Shown: piece by piece, positions 14,872 through 22,456 of the stretch | Layout: each line of letters opens with the position of its first letter | Position numbering within the stretch: position 1 is the stretch's first letter | Assembly (NCBI RefSeq): GCF_000226875.1 | Contig: NZ_JH164926.1 | Coordinates: 1,166,587-1,203,541, forward strand | Origin: Neisseria shayeganii 871 | Lineage (GTDB): Bacteria; Pseudomonadota; Gammaproteobacteria; Burkholderiales; Neisseriaceae | DNA length: 36,955 bases | Direction of reading: 5' to 3' | Notes under the pieces: model-generated | Told to the model about the DNA's origin: nothing | The model's input: only the letters and a program-made list of their open reading frames with translations | Databases searched by the model: none | Position numbers and translations under genes: made by a program

Positions 14872-14925
14872 AGGCTACCTGAAACGGGCCGCGCAGATGA
14901 CCGCGCGGCCCGTTTCAGGTAGCCT
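14872..14925 (+). terminator. 23-bp DUS-pair terminator of fabI
   Basis: AGGCTACCTGAA (14872-14883) and TTCAGGTAGCCT (14914-14925) extend inward through ACGGGCCGCGC and GCGCGGCCCGT, making a perfect 23-bp stem with an 8-nt loop. It ends 22 nt before the gyrA -10 element and should insulate gyrA. Confidence 0.9.
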
Positions 14926-14946
14926 TATGTTTCGGGTAGCCTTATG

Positions 14947-14955
14947 TGGTAAAAT
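14947..14955 (+). promoter_or_regulatory. Extended -10 promoter of gyrA
   Basis: TGGTAAAAT matches the extended -10 pattern TGnTAtaaT. The start of transcription would fall near 14962, downstream of the first in-frame ATG (14946), which supports the start at 14988. Confidence 0.55.
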
Positions 14956-14987
14956 CGCGCGTTTTTAAATTCCGGGGCCGCACCGTC

Positions 14988-17768
14988 ATGAGCAGCACAA
15001 ACGACCACCAGTTTGCCAAAGAGACCATACCCGTCAGTCTTGAAGACGAAATGCGCAAGTCCTATCTGGACTACGCCATGTCGGTGATTGTCGGCCGCGC
15101 CCTGCCCGACGTGCGAGACGGCCTCAAACCCGTGCACCGCCGCGTGCTCTACGCCATGCACGAATTGAAAAACAACTGGAACAGCGCCTATAAAAAATCC
15201 GCCCGCGTGGTGGGCGACGTGATCGGTAAATACCACCCGCACGGCGACAGCGCGGTGTACGATACCATCGTGCGCATGGCGCAGGACTTTTCCCTGCGCT
15301 ATATGTTTGTCGACGGCCAGGGCAACTTCGGCTCGGTGGACGGCGACGGCGCCGCCGCCATGCGTTACACCGAAATCCGCATGGCCCGCATCGCCCACGA
15401 AATGCTGGCCGACATCGAAGAAGAAACCGTCGATTTCGGTCCCAACTACGACGGCAGCGAACACGAGCCGCTGATTCTCCCCGCCCGCGTGCCCTCCCTG
15501 CTGGTCAACGGCTCCTCCGGCATCGCCGTGGGCATGGCCACCAATATCCCGCCGCATAATCTCAACGACACCGTAGATGCCTGCCTCAAACTGCTCGAAG
15601 ACGGCGACACCGACATCGAAGAGCTGATCAACCTCATCAAAGCACCCGACTTCCCCACCGGCGCCACCATCTACGGCATGGCCGGCGTGCGCGAAGGCTA
15701 CCACACCGGCCGGGGCCGTGTGGTGATGCGCGCCAAAACCCACATCGAGCCCATCGGCAAAAACGGCGAACGCGAAGCCATCATCGTTGACGAAATCCCC
15801 TATCAGGTCAACAAAGCCAAACTGGTGGAAAAAATCGGCGAACTGGTGCGCGAGAAAACCGTGGAAGGCATCAGCGAGCTGCGCGACGAATCCGACAAAT
15901 CCGGTATGCGCATCGTCATCGAGCTCAAGCGCAACGAAAACGCCGAAGTGGTGCTCAACCAACTCTACAAACTCACCCAGCTGCAAGACAGCTTCGGCAT
16001 CAATATGGTGGCCCTGGTGGACGGCCAGCCGCGCCTGTTAAACCTCAAACAGATTCTGCGTGAATTCCTGCGCCACCGCCGCGAAGTGGTGACCCGCCGC
16101 ACCCTGTTCCGCCTGAAAAAAGCGCGCCAGGAAGGCCACATCGCCGAAGGCAAAGCGGTCGCCCTGTCGAACATCGACGAAATGATCGCGCTGATTAAAG
16201 CCTCGGCCGACGTAGAAGCTGCCCGCGAAGCCTTGCTCGCCCGCCCGTGGCGCTCGCAACTGGTGGCCGATATGCTCTCGCGCACCGATTTGGATTTGCG
16301 CATGGCCCGCCCCGAAGGGCTACCTGAAAACCGCGGCCTGCATGCCGACGGCTACTGGCTCTCCGACGAACAGGCCCGCGCCATCCTGCGCATGAGCCTG
16401 CGCAACCTCACCGGCCTCGACCAAGACGAAATCGTTCGCGAATACAAGGACATCATGGCCGCCATCATCGACCTGCTCGACATTCTGGCCAAGCCCGAGC
16501 GCATCCGCCAAATCATGCAGGACGAACTGATTGCCGTCAAAGCGCAATTCGGCGACGAGCGCCGCAGCGAAATCAACCCCTTCGGCGGCGACATCGCCGA
16601 CGAAGACCTCATCCCCCCGCGCGACATGGTGGTCACCCTCACCCACAGCGGCTACATCAAAACCCAGCCCACCAGCGACTACCAAGCCCAGCGCCGCGGC
16701 GGCCGCGGCAAACAGGCCGCCGCCACCAAAGACGAAGACTTCATCGAAACCCTGTTTGTGGCCAACACCCACGACTACCTGATGTGCTTCACCAACCTCG
16801 GCCGCTGCCACTGGATCAAGGTATACCGCCTGCCCGAAGGCGGCCGCAACTCGCGCGGCCGCCCGATCAACAACGTCATCCAATTGGAAGAAAACGAAAA
16901 AGTGTCCGCCATTTTGGCGGTGCGCGACTTCCCTGCCGACCAATACGTTTTCTTCGCCACCGCGCAGGGCATGGTGAAAAAAGTGCAGCTCTCCGCCTTC
17001 AAAAACGTGAGCAGCAAAGGCATCAAAGCCATCGCCATGAAAGAAGGCGACAGCCTGGTGGGCGTGGCGCGCACTTCCGGCAGCGACGACATCATGCTGT
17101 TCTCCAACCTCGGCAAAGCCATCCGCTTCAACGAATACTGGGAGAAAAGCGCCGAGGCCGAGCACGACGGCTCTGACGACGACAGCCCGCTTTCAGGTAG
17201 CCCCAACGAAGCGGAAGACGCCGAACACGACAGCGATGCCGACCACGGCGTAGCCGCCGCCAACAAAGGCGTGCGCCCCTCCGGCCGCGGCAGCGGCGGC
17301 CTGCGCGGCATGCGTCTGCCGGCCGACGGCCGCATCGTCAGCCTCATCACCTTCGCCCCCGAATGCGAACAGGGCGAACCGCAGGTGCTCACCGCCACCG
17401 CCAAAGGCTACGGCAAACGCACGCCGATTGCCGATTACAGCCGCAAAGGCAAAGGCGGCCAAGGCAATATCGCCATCAACACCGGCGAGCGCAACGGCGA
17501 TTTGGTGGCCGCCACCTTGGTGGCGGAAAGCGACGACTTGATGTTGATCACCAGTGGCGGCGTGCTGATCCGCACCAAAGTGGCGCAAATCCGCGAAACC
17601 GGCCGCGCCGCCGCCGGCGTGAAGCTGATCAATCTGGACGAAGGCGAAACCCTGGTCAGCCTCGAACGGGTGGACGAAGAGCCTGAGGCAGAAAACGGCT
17701 GCGAAAACGGCGCAGGCAACAGCGTGCCGAGCGCCGCTGAAAACGACCTACCCGAGGCCGAAGCGTAA
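14988..17768 (+). CDS. gyrA: DNA gyrase subunit A
   Basis: GyrA is the breakage-reunion subunit of the A2B2 gyrase that introduces negative supercoils. The 926 residues are collinear with Neisseria GyrA. The catalytic Tyr127 is in AAAMRYTEIR. The quinolone-determining region reads HPHGDSAVYDTIV, with Ser88 and Asp92 at the classic resistance positions, so it looks wild type. The GyrA-box QRRGGRGKQ is present. The beta-pinwheel domain is interrupted around residues 725-765 by an acidic low-complexity insert (GSDDDSPLSGSPNEAEDAEHD and onward), in the same place as in Neisseria. The tail is also acidic. Two near-DUS copies lie within the gene (16317-16328 and 17192-17203). Confidence 0.97.
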   Translation: MSSTNDHQFAKETIPVSLEDEMRKSYLDYAMSVIVGRALPDVRDGLKPVHRRVLYAMHELKNNWNSAYKKSARVVGDVIGKYHPHGDSAVYDTIVRMAQDFSLRYMFVDGQGNFGSVDGDGAAAMRYTEIRMARIAHEMLADIEEETVDFGPNYDGSEHEPLILPARVPSLLVNGSSGIAVGMATNIPPHNLNDTVDACLKLLEDGDTDIEELINLIKAPDFPTGATIYGMAGVREGYHTGRGRVVMRAKTHIEPIGKNGEREAIIVDEIPYQVNKAKLVEKIGELVREKTVEGISELRDESDKSGMRIVIELKRNENAEVVLNQLYKLTQLQDSFGINMVALVDGQPRLLNLKQILREFLRHRREVVTRRTLFRLKKARQEGHIAEGKAVALSNIDEMIALIKASADVEAAREALLARPWRSQLVADMLSRTDLDLRMARPEGLPENRGLHADGYWLSDEQARAILRMSLRNLTGLDQDEIVREYKDIMAAIIDLLDILAKPERIRQIMQDELIAVKAQFGDERRSEINPFGGDIADEDLIPPRDMVVTLTHSGYIKTQPTSDYQAQRRGGRGKQAAATKDEDFIETLFVANTHDYLMCFTNLGRCHWIKVYRLPEGGRNSRGRPINNVIQLEENEKVSAILAVRDFPADQYVFFATAQGMVKKVQLSAFKNVSSKGIKAIAMKEGDSLVGVARTSGSDDIMLFSNLGKAIRFNEYWEKSAEAEHDGSDDDSPLSGSPNEAEDAEHDSDADHGVAAANKGVRPSGRGSGGLRGMRLPADGRIVSLITFAPECEQGEPQVLTATAKGYGKRTPIADYSRKGKGGQGNIAINTGERNGDLVAATLVAESDDLMLITSGGVLIRTKVAQIRETGRAAAGVKLINLDEGETLVSLERVDEEPEAENGCENGAGNSVPSAAENDLPEAEA

Positions 17769-17786
17769 CCGGCAGCGGCCTCCGCT

Positions 17787-17798
17787 TTCAGGTAGCCT
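17787..17798 (-). repeat. DUS, reverse orientation
   Basis: Exact TTCAGGTAGCCT, 18 nt after the gyrA stop and before its terminator. Confidence 0.9.
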
Positions 17799-17830
17799 CG
17801 GCAGATGTTCGGCTAAGACTGGGCGCAGAA

Positions 17831-17877
17831 AAACAGACACCATTTCCTTGATGCGGAAATGGTGTCTGTTTGTTTAT
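17831..17877 (+). terminator. Intrinsic terminator of gyrA
   Basis: AAACAGACACCATTTCC (17831-17847) pairs perfectly with GGAAATGGTGTCTGTTT (17855-17871) around a 7-nt loop, then GTTTATC. The A-rich upstream side could make it work for murG as well. Confidence 0.9.
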
Positions 17878-17899
17878 CAGGCCGACTTCGTTTCAGGCT

Positions 17900-18042
17900 G
17901 AGACCTTTGCAAAACTCTCAGATGTGGATGCAGTTCAAGGCGTAGCAGCGCAGCGAGCGTAGACATATCATACAGATAGGCAAGCGAGCGAGCAGCACAC
18001 AACGCAGAAATGCGCCGCAGATGGGGGTTTTGCAAAGGTCTC
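17900..18042 (+). mobile_element. MITE copy C, 143 bp, between gyrA and murG
   Basis: It has ends GAGACCTTTGCAAAA and TTTTGCAAAGGTCTC and the shared core. AGGCT lies on both flanks, and the right one opens an intact DUS (18043-18054). It sits exactly where the dcw cluster stops after murG, in the intergenic space between convergent gyrA and murG. Confidence 0.85.
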
Positions 18043-18054
18043 AGGCTACCTGAA
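18043..18054 (+). repeat. DUS abutting MITE copy C
   Basis: Exact AGGCTACCTGAA immediately after the element's GGTCTC end and 24 nt from the murG stop. Confidence 0.9.
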
Positions 18055-18077
18055 AAGCGTTAATCACCTAAAACCCA

Positions 18078-19142
18078 TCACACCAAAGCCAAGGCCGCTT
18101 CGGCCACTTTGTCGGCGCTGGCGGGATTTGCCAGTGTGCGGGCGTTTTCCGCCCATTGGCGGCAGGTGTCGCGGTTGAGGCCGCCTAAGATAGAAGCCAG
18201 CTTCTCGGCCGTCAACTCGCTTTGTGGCAGCAGTAAAGCCGCTTCGGCGGCCGCCATAAAGCGGGCGTTGGCGGTTTGGTGGTCGTCCACCGCGTACGGA
18301 TAGGGCACCAGCAGCGCGCCCACGCCGGCGGCGGTCAGCTCGGCAATCGTCAGCGCGCCGGCGCGGCACACCACCACATCGGCATGACGGTAGGCGGCGG
18401 TCATGTCGTCGATAAACTCCACGCATTCGGCCTGCACGCCCAATGCCTGATAGCGCTGCTGCAAATCGCCCAGCTTACCGCGCCCGCTTTGGTGGTAGAG
18501 CTGCGGCCGCTGCTCGGCGGGCAACAGCGCCAGCGCTTCGGGCAGCAGGCGGTTGAGGATGTCGGCCCCCAGGCTGCCGCCGGTAACCAGCACGTTCAAC
18601 TTGCCGGAACGGCCAGCAAAGCGTTCGGCCGGCGGCGGCAGGGCGGCAATGTCGGCGCGCACCGGATTGCCCACCAAGCCGTCGGCATGGTCGAAGGCTT
18701 TGGGGAAGGCGTACAGCACGCGGCGGGCATACTTGGCCAGCAGCTTGTTCGATAAGCCGGCCACGGCGTTTTGCTCGTGGATCACAATCGGAATGCCGCT
18801 GAATTTGGCCGCCATGCCGCCGGGGAAGGTGACGAAACCGCCGAAGCCGATCACGCAGTCGATGCGGTGTTTTTTCAAAATCCGCTTGGCCGCCGAAATG
18901 GTTTGCCACAAGGTAAAGGGCAGCATCAGCTTGCGTTTGAGGCCGTTGCCGCGCACGCCTTTGATCGCCAGCGTTTCCAAGGCGATGCCGTGCTGCGGCA
19001 CGATGCGGGTTTCCATCGCCCCTTCGCTGCCCAGCCACACCACATGGTGTCCGCGCCGTTTCAGGGCGTCGGCCACGGCCAAGGCGGGGAAAATATGGCC
19101 GCCGGTGCCGCCGGCCATCAGAAGAAAAGTTTTTCCGCTCAT
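18078..19142 (-). CDS. murG: MurG, lipid II-forming N-acetylglucosaminyltransferase
   Basis: MurG adds GlcNAc from UDP-GlcNAc to lipid I at the inner face of the cytoplasmic membrane, forming lipid II. The 354-residue product has the N-terminal G-loop MAGGTGGHIFPALAVA, the second glycine-rich loop VTGGSLGADILN, and the UDP-sugar site CRAGALTIAEL with YPYAVDDHQTANA. The start at 19142 has a good ribosome site (GGGAGG, 6 nt upstream); an ATG six codons earlier would overlap it. It is the last gene of the dcw cluster here. In Neisseria murC, ddl and ftsQAZ would follow, but here a MITE and convergent gyrA do. Confidence 0.96.
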   Translation of the reverse strand: MSGKTFLLMAGGTGGHIFPALAVADALKRRGHHVVWLGSEGAMETRIVPQHGIALETLAIKGVRGNGLKRKLMLPFTLWQTISAAKRILKKHRIDCVIGFGGFVTFPGGMAAKFSGIPIVIHEQNAVAGLSNKLLAKYARRVLYAFPKAFDHADGLVGNPVRADIAALPPPAERFAGRSGKLNVLVTGGSLGADILNRLLPEALALLPAEQRPQLYHQSGRGKLGDLQQRYQALGVQAECVEFIDDMTAAYRHADVVVCRAGALTIAELTAAGVGALLVPYPYAVDDHQTANARFMAAAEAALLLPQSELTAEKLASILGGLNRDTCRQWAENARTLANPASADKVAEAALALV

Positions 19143-19181
19143 GCTGTCCTCCCGTTGCAAAAGGGAACTGTCAAAACGGTT

Positions 19182-19217
19182 TTCAGGTAGCCTTTTATCG
19201 GCTTGAGGCTACCTGAA
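19182..19217 (-). terminator. Inverted DUS pair between ftsW and murG
   Basis: TTCAGGTAGCCT (19182-19193) and AGGCTACCTGAA (19206-19217) form a stem inside the operon, in the 84-nt gap between two genes that should be co-transcribed. It may attenuate murG expression; no long U-tract is visible. Confidence 0.55.
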
Positions 19218-19226
19218 AGCCGCGTA

Positions 19227-20378
19227 TCACACTTTAAAGCCGCGCATCACCCGCCGCGTTTCATAATCCACGCGCAGCAGCAGGGCGAAGGCCACCAGGG
19301 TCATGATCAGCGCCGAGCCGCCGTAAGACATCAGCGGCAGGGTGAGGCCCTTGGTGGGCAACAGGCCGATGTTGACGCCGATATTGAAAAAGCTCTGAAT
19401 GCCGATCCAAATGCCCACCCCTTTGGCCACATAGGCGCCGAAAAACTGCTCCGCATCGCGCGCCATTTTGCCGATGGAAAACGCCCGCCACACCAGCCAC
19501 ACATAGCAAGCGGTGAGCACCATCATGCCGATGAAGCCGAATTCTTCGCCGATGACCGCCAGAATAAAATCGGTATGCGCCTCGGGCAGATAAAAGCGTT
19601 TCTCCAAACTGGCGCCCAGCCCCACGCCCGTCCAGCCGCCGCGACCGATCGCCATCAACGAATGGGTGAGCTGGTAGCCTTTGCCGAGCGGATCTTGCCA
19701 GGGGTCGAGAAAGGCCGTTACCCGCGCCATGCGGTAGGGCACCAACGCCACCATCATCACCATGGCCGACAGGCCGCCGGCCATCACCAAAGCAAACCAG
19801 CGCATCGACAAGCCGGCCAGAAAAATCATACCCGTCATGATGACCGCCACCACCACAAACGAGCCGAAATCGGGCTGAAACATAATCAGCGTGAGCCCGA
19901 TGGCCACCGGAATTGCTGCAAACCACACCTTGCTCAGCTTGGTCAGCACATCGGAGCGGCGCATAAAGAAACCAGAGAGGTACAAAATCACCGCCAGCTT
20001 GAAAATCTCGGTGGGCTGGATATTGGCCGGGCCGACATGGATCCAGCGTTTGGCGCCGTTAATCTCCCGCCCCACCACCAATACCACCAGCAGCAAAATC
20101 AGGCTGCCCACCAAAATCAGCAGGGAATGCCGCCGCCAAAAACTCAAAGGCCGCCTAAACGCCACCCAAGCCAGCACAGCGCCCACGCCGATATAGCCGG
20201 CCTGGCGCTGCAGATAAAACCACTTGCTGCCGTCCTGTCCGGCATAGGCGACCGAAGCGGAATACACCATCACCAGGCTGAAACCCAGCATCAACACCAA
20301 CAGCCACAACAGGGTTTGGTCCACGGTGTGCCCGTGGCGCAGCAGTTTGCGGTCGAGCAGTTTGGATTCGGTAAACAT
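19227..20378 (-). CDS. ftsW: FtsW, septal SEDS glycosyltransferase
   Basis: FtsW is the polytopic peptidoglycan polymerase that works with PBP2/FtsI at the septum. The 383 residues contain about ten hydrophobic helices and the SEDS signatures GREINGAKRWIHVGPANIQPTEIFKLA, MFQPDFGS, SLMAIGRGG and LPEAHTDFILAVIGEEFGFIG. The C-terminal LPLMSYGGSALI is also present. Its place between murD and murG is standard. The start at 20378 has only a weak ribosome site. A near-DUS (20415-20426) sits in the leader and supplies the stop codon of the preceding small reading frame. Confidence 0.95.
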   Translation of the reverse strand: MFTESKLLDRKLLRHGHTVDQTLLWLLVLMLGFSLVMVYSASVAYAGQDGSKWFYLQRQAGYIGVGAVLAWVAFRRPLSFWRRHSLLILVGSLILLLVVLVVGREINGAKRWIHVGPANIQPTEIFKLAVILYLSGFFMRRSDVLTKLSKVWFAAIPVAIGLTLIMFQPDFGSFVVVAVIMTGMIFLAGLSMRWFALVMAGGLSAMVMMVALVPYRMARVTAFLDPWQDPLGKGYQLTHSLMAIGRGGWTGVGLGASLEKRFYLPEAHTDFILAVIGEEFGFIGMMVLTACYVWLVWRAFSIGKMARDAEQFFGAYVAKGVGIWIGIQSFFNIGVNIGLLPTKGLTLPLMSYGGSALIMTLVAFALLLRVDYETRRVMRGFKV

Positions 20379-20417
20379 CTTGACTTCACTTTATGGATCA
20401 ACAAAACAGGCAACGGG

Positions 20418-20696
20418 CTACCTGAAACCACCGCCTATGCGGCGCAACACACGATACAGACTGCCGGATAACAACCCCGCCAAACCGGCCGGCAACACAA
20501 ACAGCGGCATCCACGCGCGGTATTCGCCGGCCGCATCACCGCGCCACGCCACCGCCTGATACACGGCAAAAGCTGCCAACACAGCCGCCGCTCCGGCAAC
20601 CGCCACGCTCCATAGTGCCTGCCGGCCGCGGCACCGCTAGGCAACCGCCCAGCCGACCACGGCGCCGAACAGCACAAACAGCATCAGATCACTCAT
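20418..20696 (-). pseudogene. Small membrane protein gene with an in-frame amber codon
   Basis: From the ATG at 20696, preceded by AAGGAA, the frame reads MSDLMLFVLFGAVVGWAVA. It meets TAG at 20637-20639 and continues open for 73 more codons to 20418 with hydrophobic segments (AVAGAAAVLAAFAVYQAV, MPLFVLPAGLAGLLSGSLY). Without the stop it would be a 92-residue protein with about three membrane helices. TGG to TAG is the simplest explanation. The gene lies between murD and ftsW, a slot that I recall holding a small hypothetical gene in Neisseria. The function is unknown. Alternatives are a sequencing error, or a GTG start at 20606 giving a shorter protein. Confidence 0.6.
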
Positions 20697-20722
20697 GCTT
20701 CCGATTCCTTAAATCTGCGGCG

Positions 20723-20759
20723 TTCAGGTAGCCTGAACCGCGCGGAGAGGCTACCTGAA
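20723..20759 (-). terminator. Inverted DUS pair after murD
   Basis: TTCAGGTAGCCT (20723-20734) and AGGCTACCTGAA (20748-20759) face each other 4 nt past the murD stop, inside the dcw operon. This is a possible internal attenuator. Confidence 0.55.
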
Positions 20760-20763
20760 CGCC

Positions 20764-22101
20764 TCACAAACCGCGCACGGTGTCGATAAACACCTGCGCC
20801 CGATGGGCATAGCCCTCGAACATATCGTAGCTGGCGCAGGCGGGGCTGAGCAGGACGATGTCGCCCGGTTCGGCCATTTGGTAGGCGCGGCGGGTGGCGG
20901 CGGGCAAATCGTCGAAGTATTCGGGCTCTGCGCCGCAGCCGGCCAGATCGCGGCCGACTTGCGCGGCGTCGGCGCCGATCAAGACCACGCCGCGCACCTT
21001 GCCTTTCAGCGCCTCGCGCAAGGGCGTGAAGTCCTGGCCCTTGCCCTGACCGCCGGCCACCAGCACAATGGGCGCATCCAAGCCGGCAATGGCGGCACAG
21101 GTGGCGCCGACATTGGTGCCTTTGCTGTCGTCGATAAAGCGCACGCCGTTTTTCTCGGCCACCAGTTCCACCCGGTGCGGCAAACCCTGAAAGCTGCGCA
21201 CGCCGGCCAACAAAGCGTCTCGCGGCAGGCCGATGCCTTCGCACAAGGCCAGCGCCGCCAATACATTGGCGGCATTGTGGCTGCCTTGCAGCGGAATCTC
21301 GGCGGCGCGCATCATGGCCTCGCCGTCGGCTTTCAGGTCGCCCGCGTGCAAGGCATAGCCGCCCTGCCCGTGCAGGGAAAACCAGCGCACCTCGCGGCCG
21401 GCCCGCTTCATGGCGCGGCAGAACACATCGTCGGCATTGAGCACCTGCACGCCCTGCCCGTTAAATATCGCGTCCTTGCTGCGGGCGTAGTCGAGCAAAT
21501 CGTCGTAACGGTCGAGGTGGTCTTCGGAAATATTCAGGCACACCGCAGCATCGGCATCCAATTCGGGCGTGGTTTCCAATTGGAAGCTGGAAAGTTCGAG
21601 CACCCACACATCGGCAGGCTTGCCCGCCCGTTGTAAATAGGCCTCCAGCACCGGCGTGCCGATATTGCCGGCCACCACCGTATCCAGCCCGGCTTGGGCG
21701 CACAAATGACCCACCAATGAGGTCACCGTGGTTTTACCGTTACTGCCGGTGATGGCGATGATTTTGCTGCCGCTGCCGGCCAGCGCGCGCACCAGCACCG
21801 CCACATCGCCCAGCACTTCGCCACCCTGCGCCTCAAACGCGCGGACGGCCTGCTGACGGCGGCTGATGCCGGGGCTGAGCGCCAAAATGTCGAAACCGGC
21901 CGCCAAGGCAGCGGCCAGGCTACCTGAAAACCAGCGCGCCTGGGGAAAACGCGCCGCCAATTCGGCCTTCCGTGCCTCATCGAGCCGGGCATCGTAGCCC
22001 GCCACCCGCGCGCCGGCACGGGTAAAGAAATCGAGCATAGACAGGCCGCTACCGCCAAGGCCGGCCACCAGAATATTTTGATTGTGCCAATTTTTTTTCA
22101 T
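20764..22101 (-). CDS. murD: MurD, UDP-MurNAc-L-alanine:D-glutamate ligase
   Basis: MurD is the cytosolic ATP-dependent ligase that adds D-glutamate to UDP-MurNAc-L-Ala. The 445 residues show the N-terminal Rossmann-like GLGGSGLSML, the ATP loop ITGSNGKTTV, and NISEDHLDRY. Also present are GSHNAANVLAALA, the HRVELV and DDSKGTN segments, and the C-terminal LLSPACASYDMFEGYAHRAQVF. An exact DUS is translated as part of WFSGSLAAA. The ATG at 22101 follows the DUS of the preceding gap and lacks a strong ribosome site. Upstream is a small membrane protein gene, downstream the broken one. Confidence 0.96.
   Translation of the reverse strand: MKKNWHNQNILVAGLGGSGLSMLDFFTRAGARVAGYDARLDEARKAELAARFPQARWFSGSLAAALAAGFDILALSPGISRRQQAVRAFEAQGGEVLGDVAVLVRALAGSGSKIIAITGSNGKTTVTSLVGHLCAQAGLDTVVAGNIGTPVLEAYLQRAGKPADVWVLELSSFQLETTPELDADAAVCLNISEDHLDRYDDLLDYARSKDAIFNGQGVQVLNADDVFCRAMKRAGREVRWFSLHGQGGYALHAGDLKADGEAMMRAAEIPLQGSHNAANVLAALALCEGIGLPRDALLAGVRSFQGLPHRVELVAEKNGVRFIDDSKGTNVGATCAAIAGLDAPIVLVAGGQGKGQDFTPLREALKGKVRGVVLIGADAAQVGRDLAGCGAEPEYFDDLPAATRRAYQMAEPGDIVLLSPACASYDMFEGYAHRAQVFIDTVRGL
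21917..21928 (+). repeat. DUS inside murD
   Basis: Exact AGGCTACCTGAA; read on the coding strand within FSGSLA. Confidence 0.9.
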
Positions 22102-22109
22102 GATTTGCT

Positions 22110-22121
22110 TTCAGGTAGCCT
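22110..22121 (-). repeat. DUS between the small membrane gene and murD
   Basis: Exact TTCAGGTAGCCT. On the minus strand it overlaps the TAG stop (22122-22120) of the upstream gene and ends 9 nt before the murD start. Confidence 0.9.
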
Positions 22122-22422
22122 ATTCAGCACCCATCGCTTTGAGCACCAACAACAACGGCAAAACGGCCCCGCCCACCATCACCAGCAGCCACAGCAGCAG
22201 TTGGTCGGTTACTTGGCGCAGCAAGGCAAAATAACCCCAAGCGTATAAACCCCACAGCGCAGCGCCAATCAGCGTGCCGACCAAGCTGCCGCCGGCCAGC
22301 AAACTCAATACCGCCACCACCGCCGCATAAGCCGCCGCCCATTGCCAGGCGCGCGAGCTTTCTTCGTACACATGCTCCTGCAATTTGGCCATCGCCAGCA
22401 AAATCAACATCTGCAACAACAT
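22120..22422 (-). CDS. Small hypothetical membrane protein in the dcw cluster
   Basis: This 100-residue protein has an N-terminal hydrophobic stretch (MLLQMLILLAMAKL), a polar segment (QEHVYEESSRAWQW) and three further helices (AAAYAAVVAVLSLLAGGS, LVGTLIGAALWGLYAWGYFALL, LLLWLLVMVGGAVLPLLLVL). I do not recognise a family. It sits between mraY and murD, all on one strand with gaps of about 20-35 nt, so it is probably co-transcribed. Small genes of unknown role, some named dca genes, are reported in the gonococcal dcw cluster, and this could be their counterpart. The ribosome site AAAGG lies 9 nt upstream. Confidence 0.8.
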   Translation of the reverse strand: MLLQMLILLAMAKLQEHVYEESSRAWQWAAAYAAVVAVLSLLAGGSLVGTLIGAALWGLYAWGYFALLRQVTDQLLLWLLVMVGGAVLPLLLVLKAMGAE

Positions 22423-22433
22423 GGTAACCGCCT

Positions 22434-22445
22434 TTCAGGTAGCCT
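22434..22445 (-). repeat. DUS between mraY and the small membrane gene
   Basis: Exact TTCAGGTAGCCT in the 34-nt gap after the mraY stop; no partner. Confidence 0.9.
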
Positions 22446-22456
22446 CACGAAGGGAT

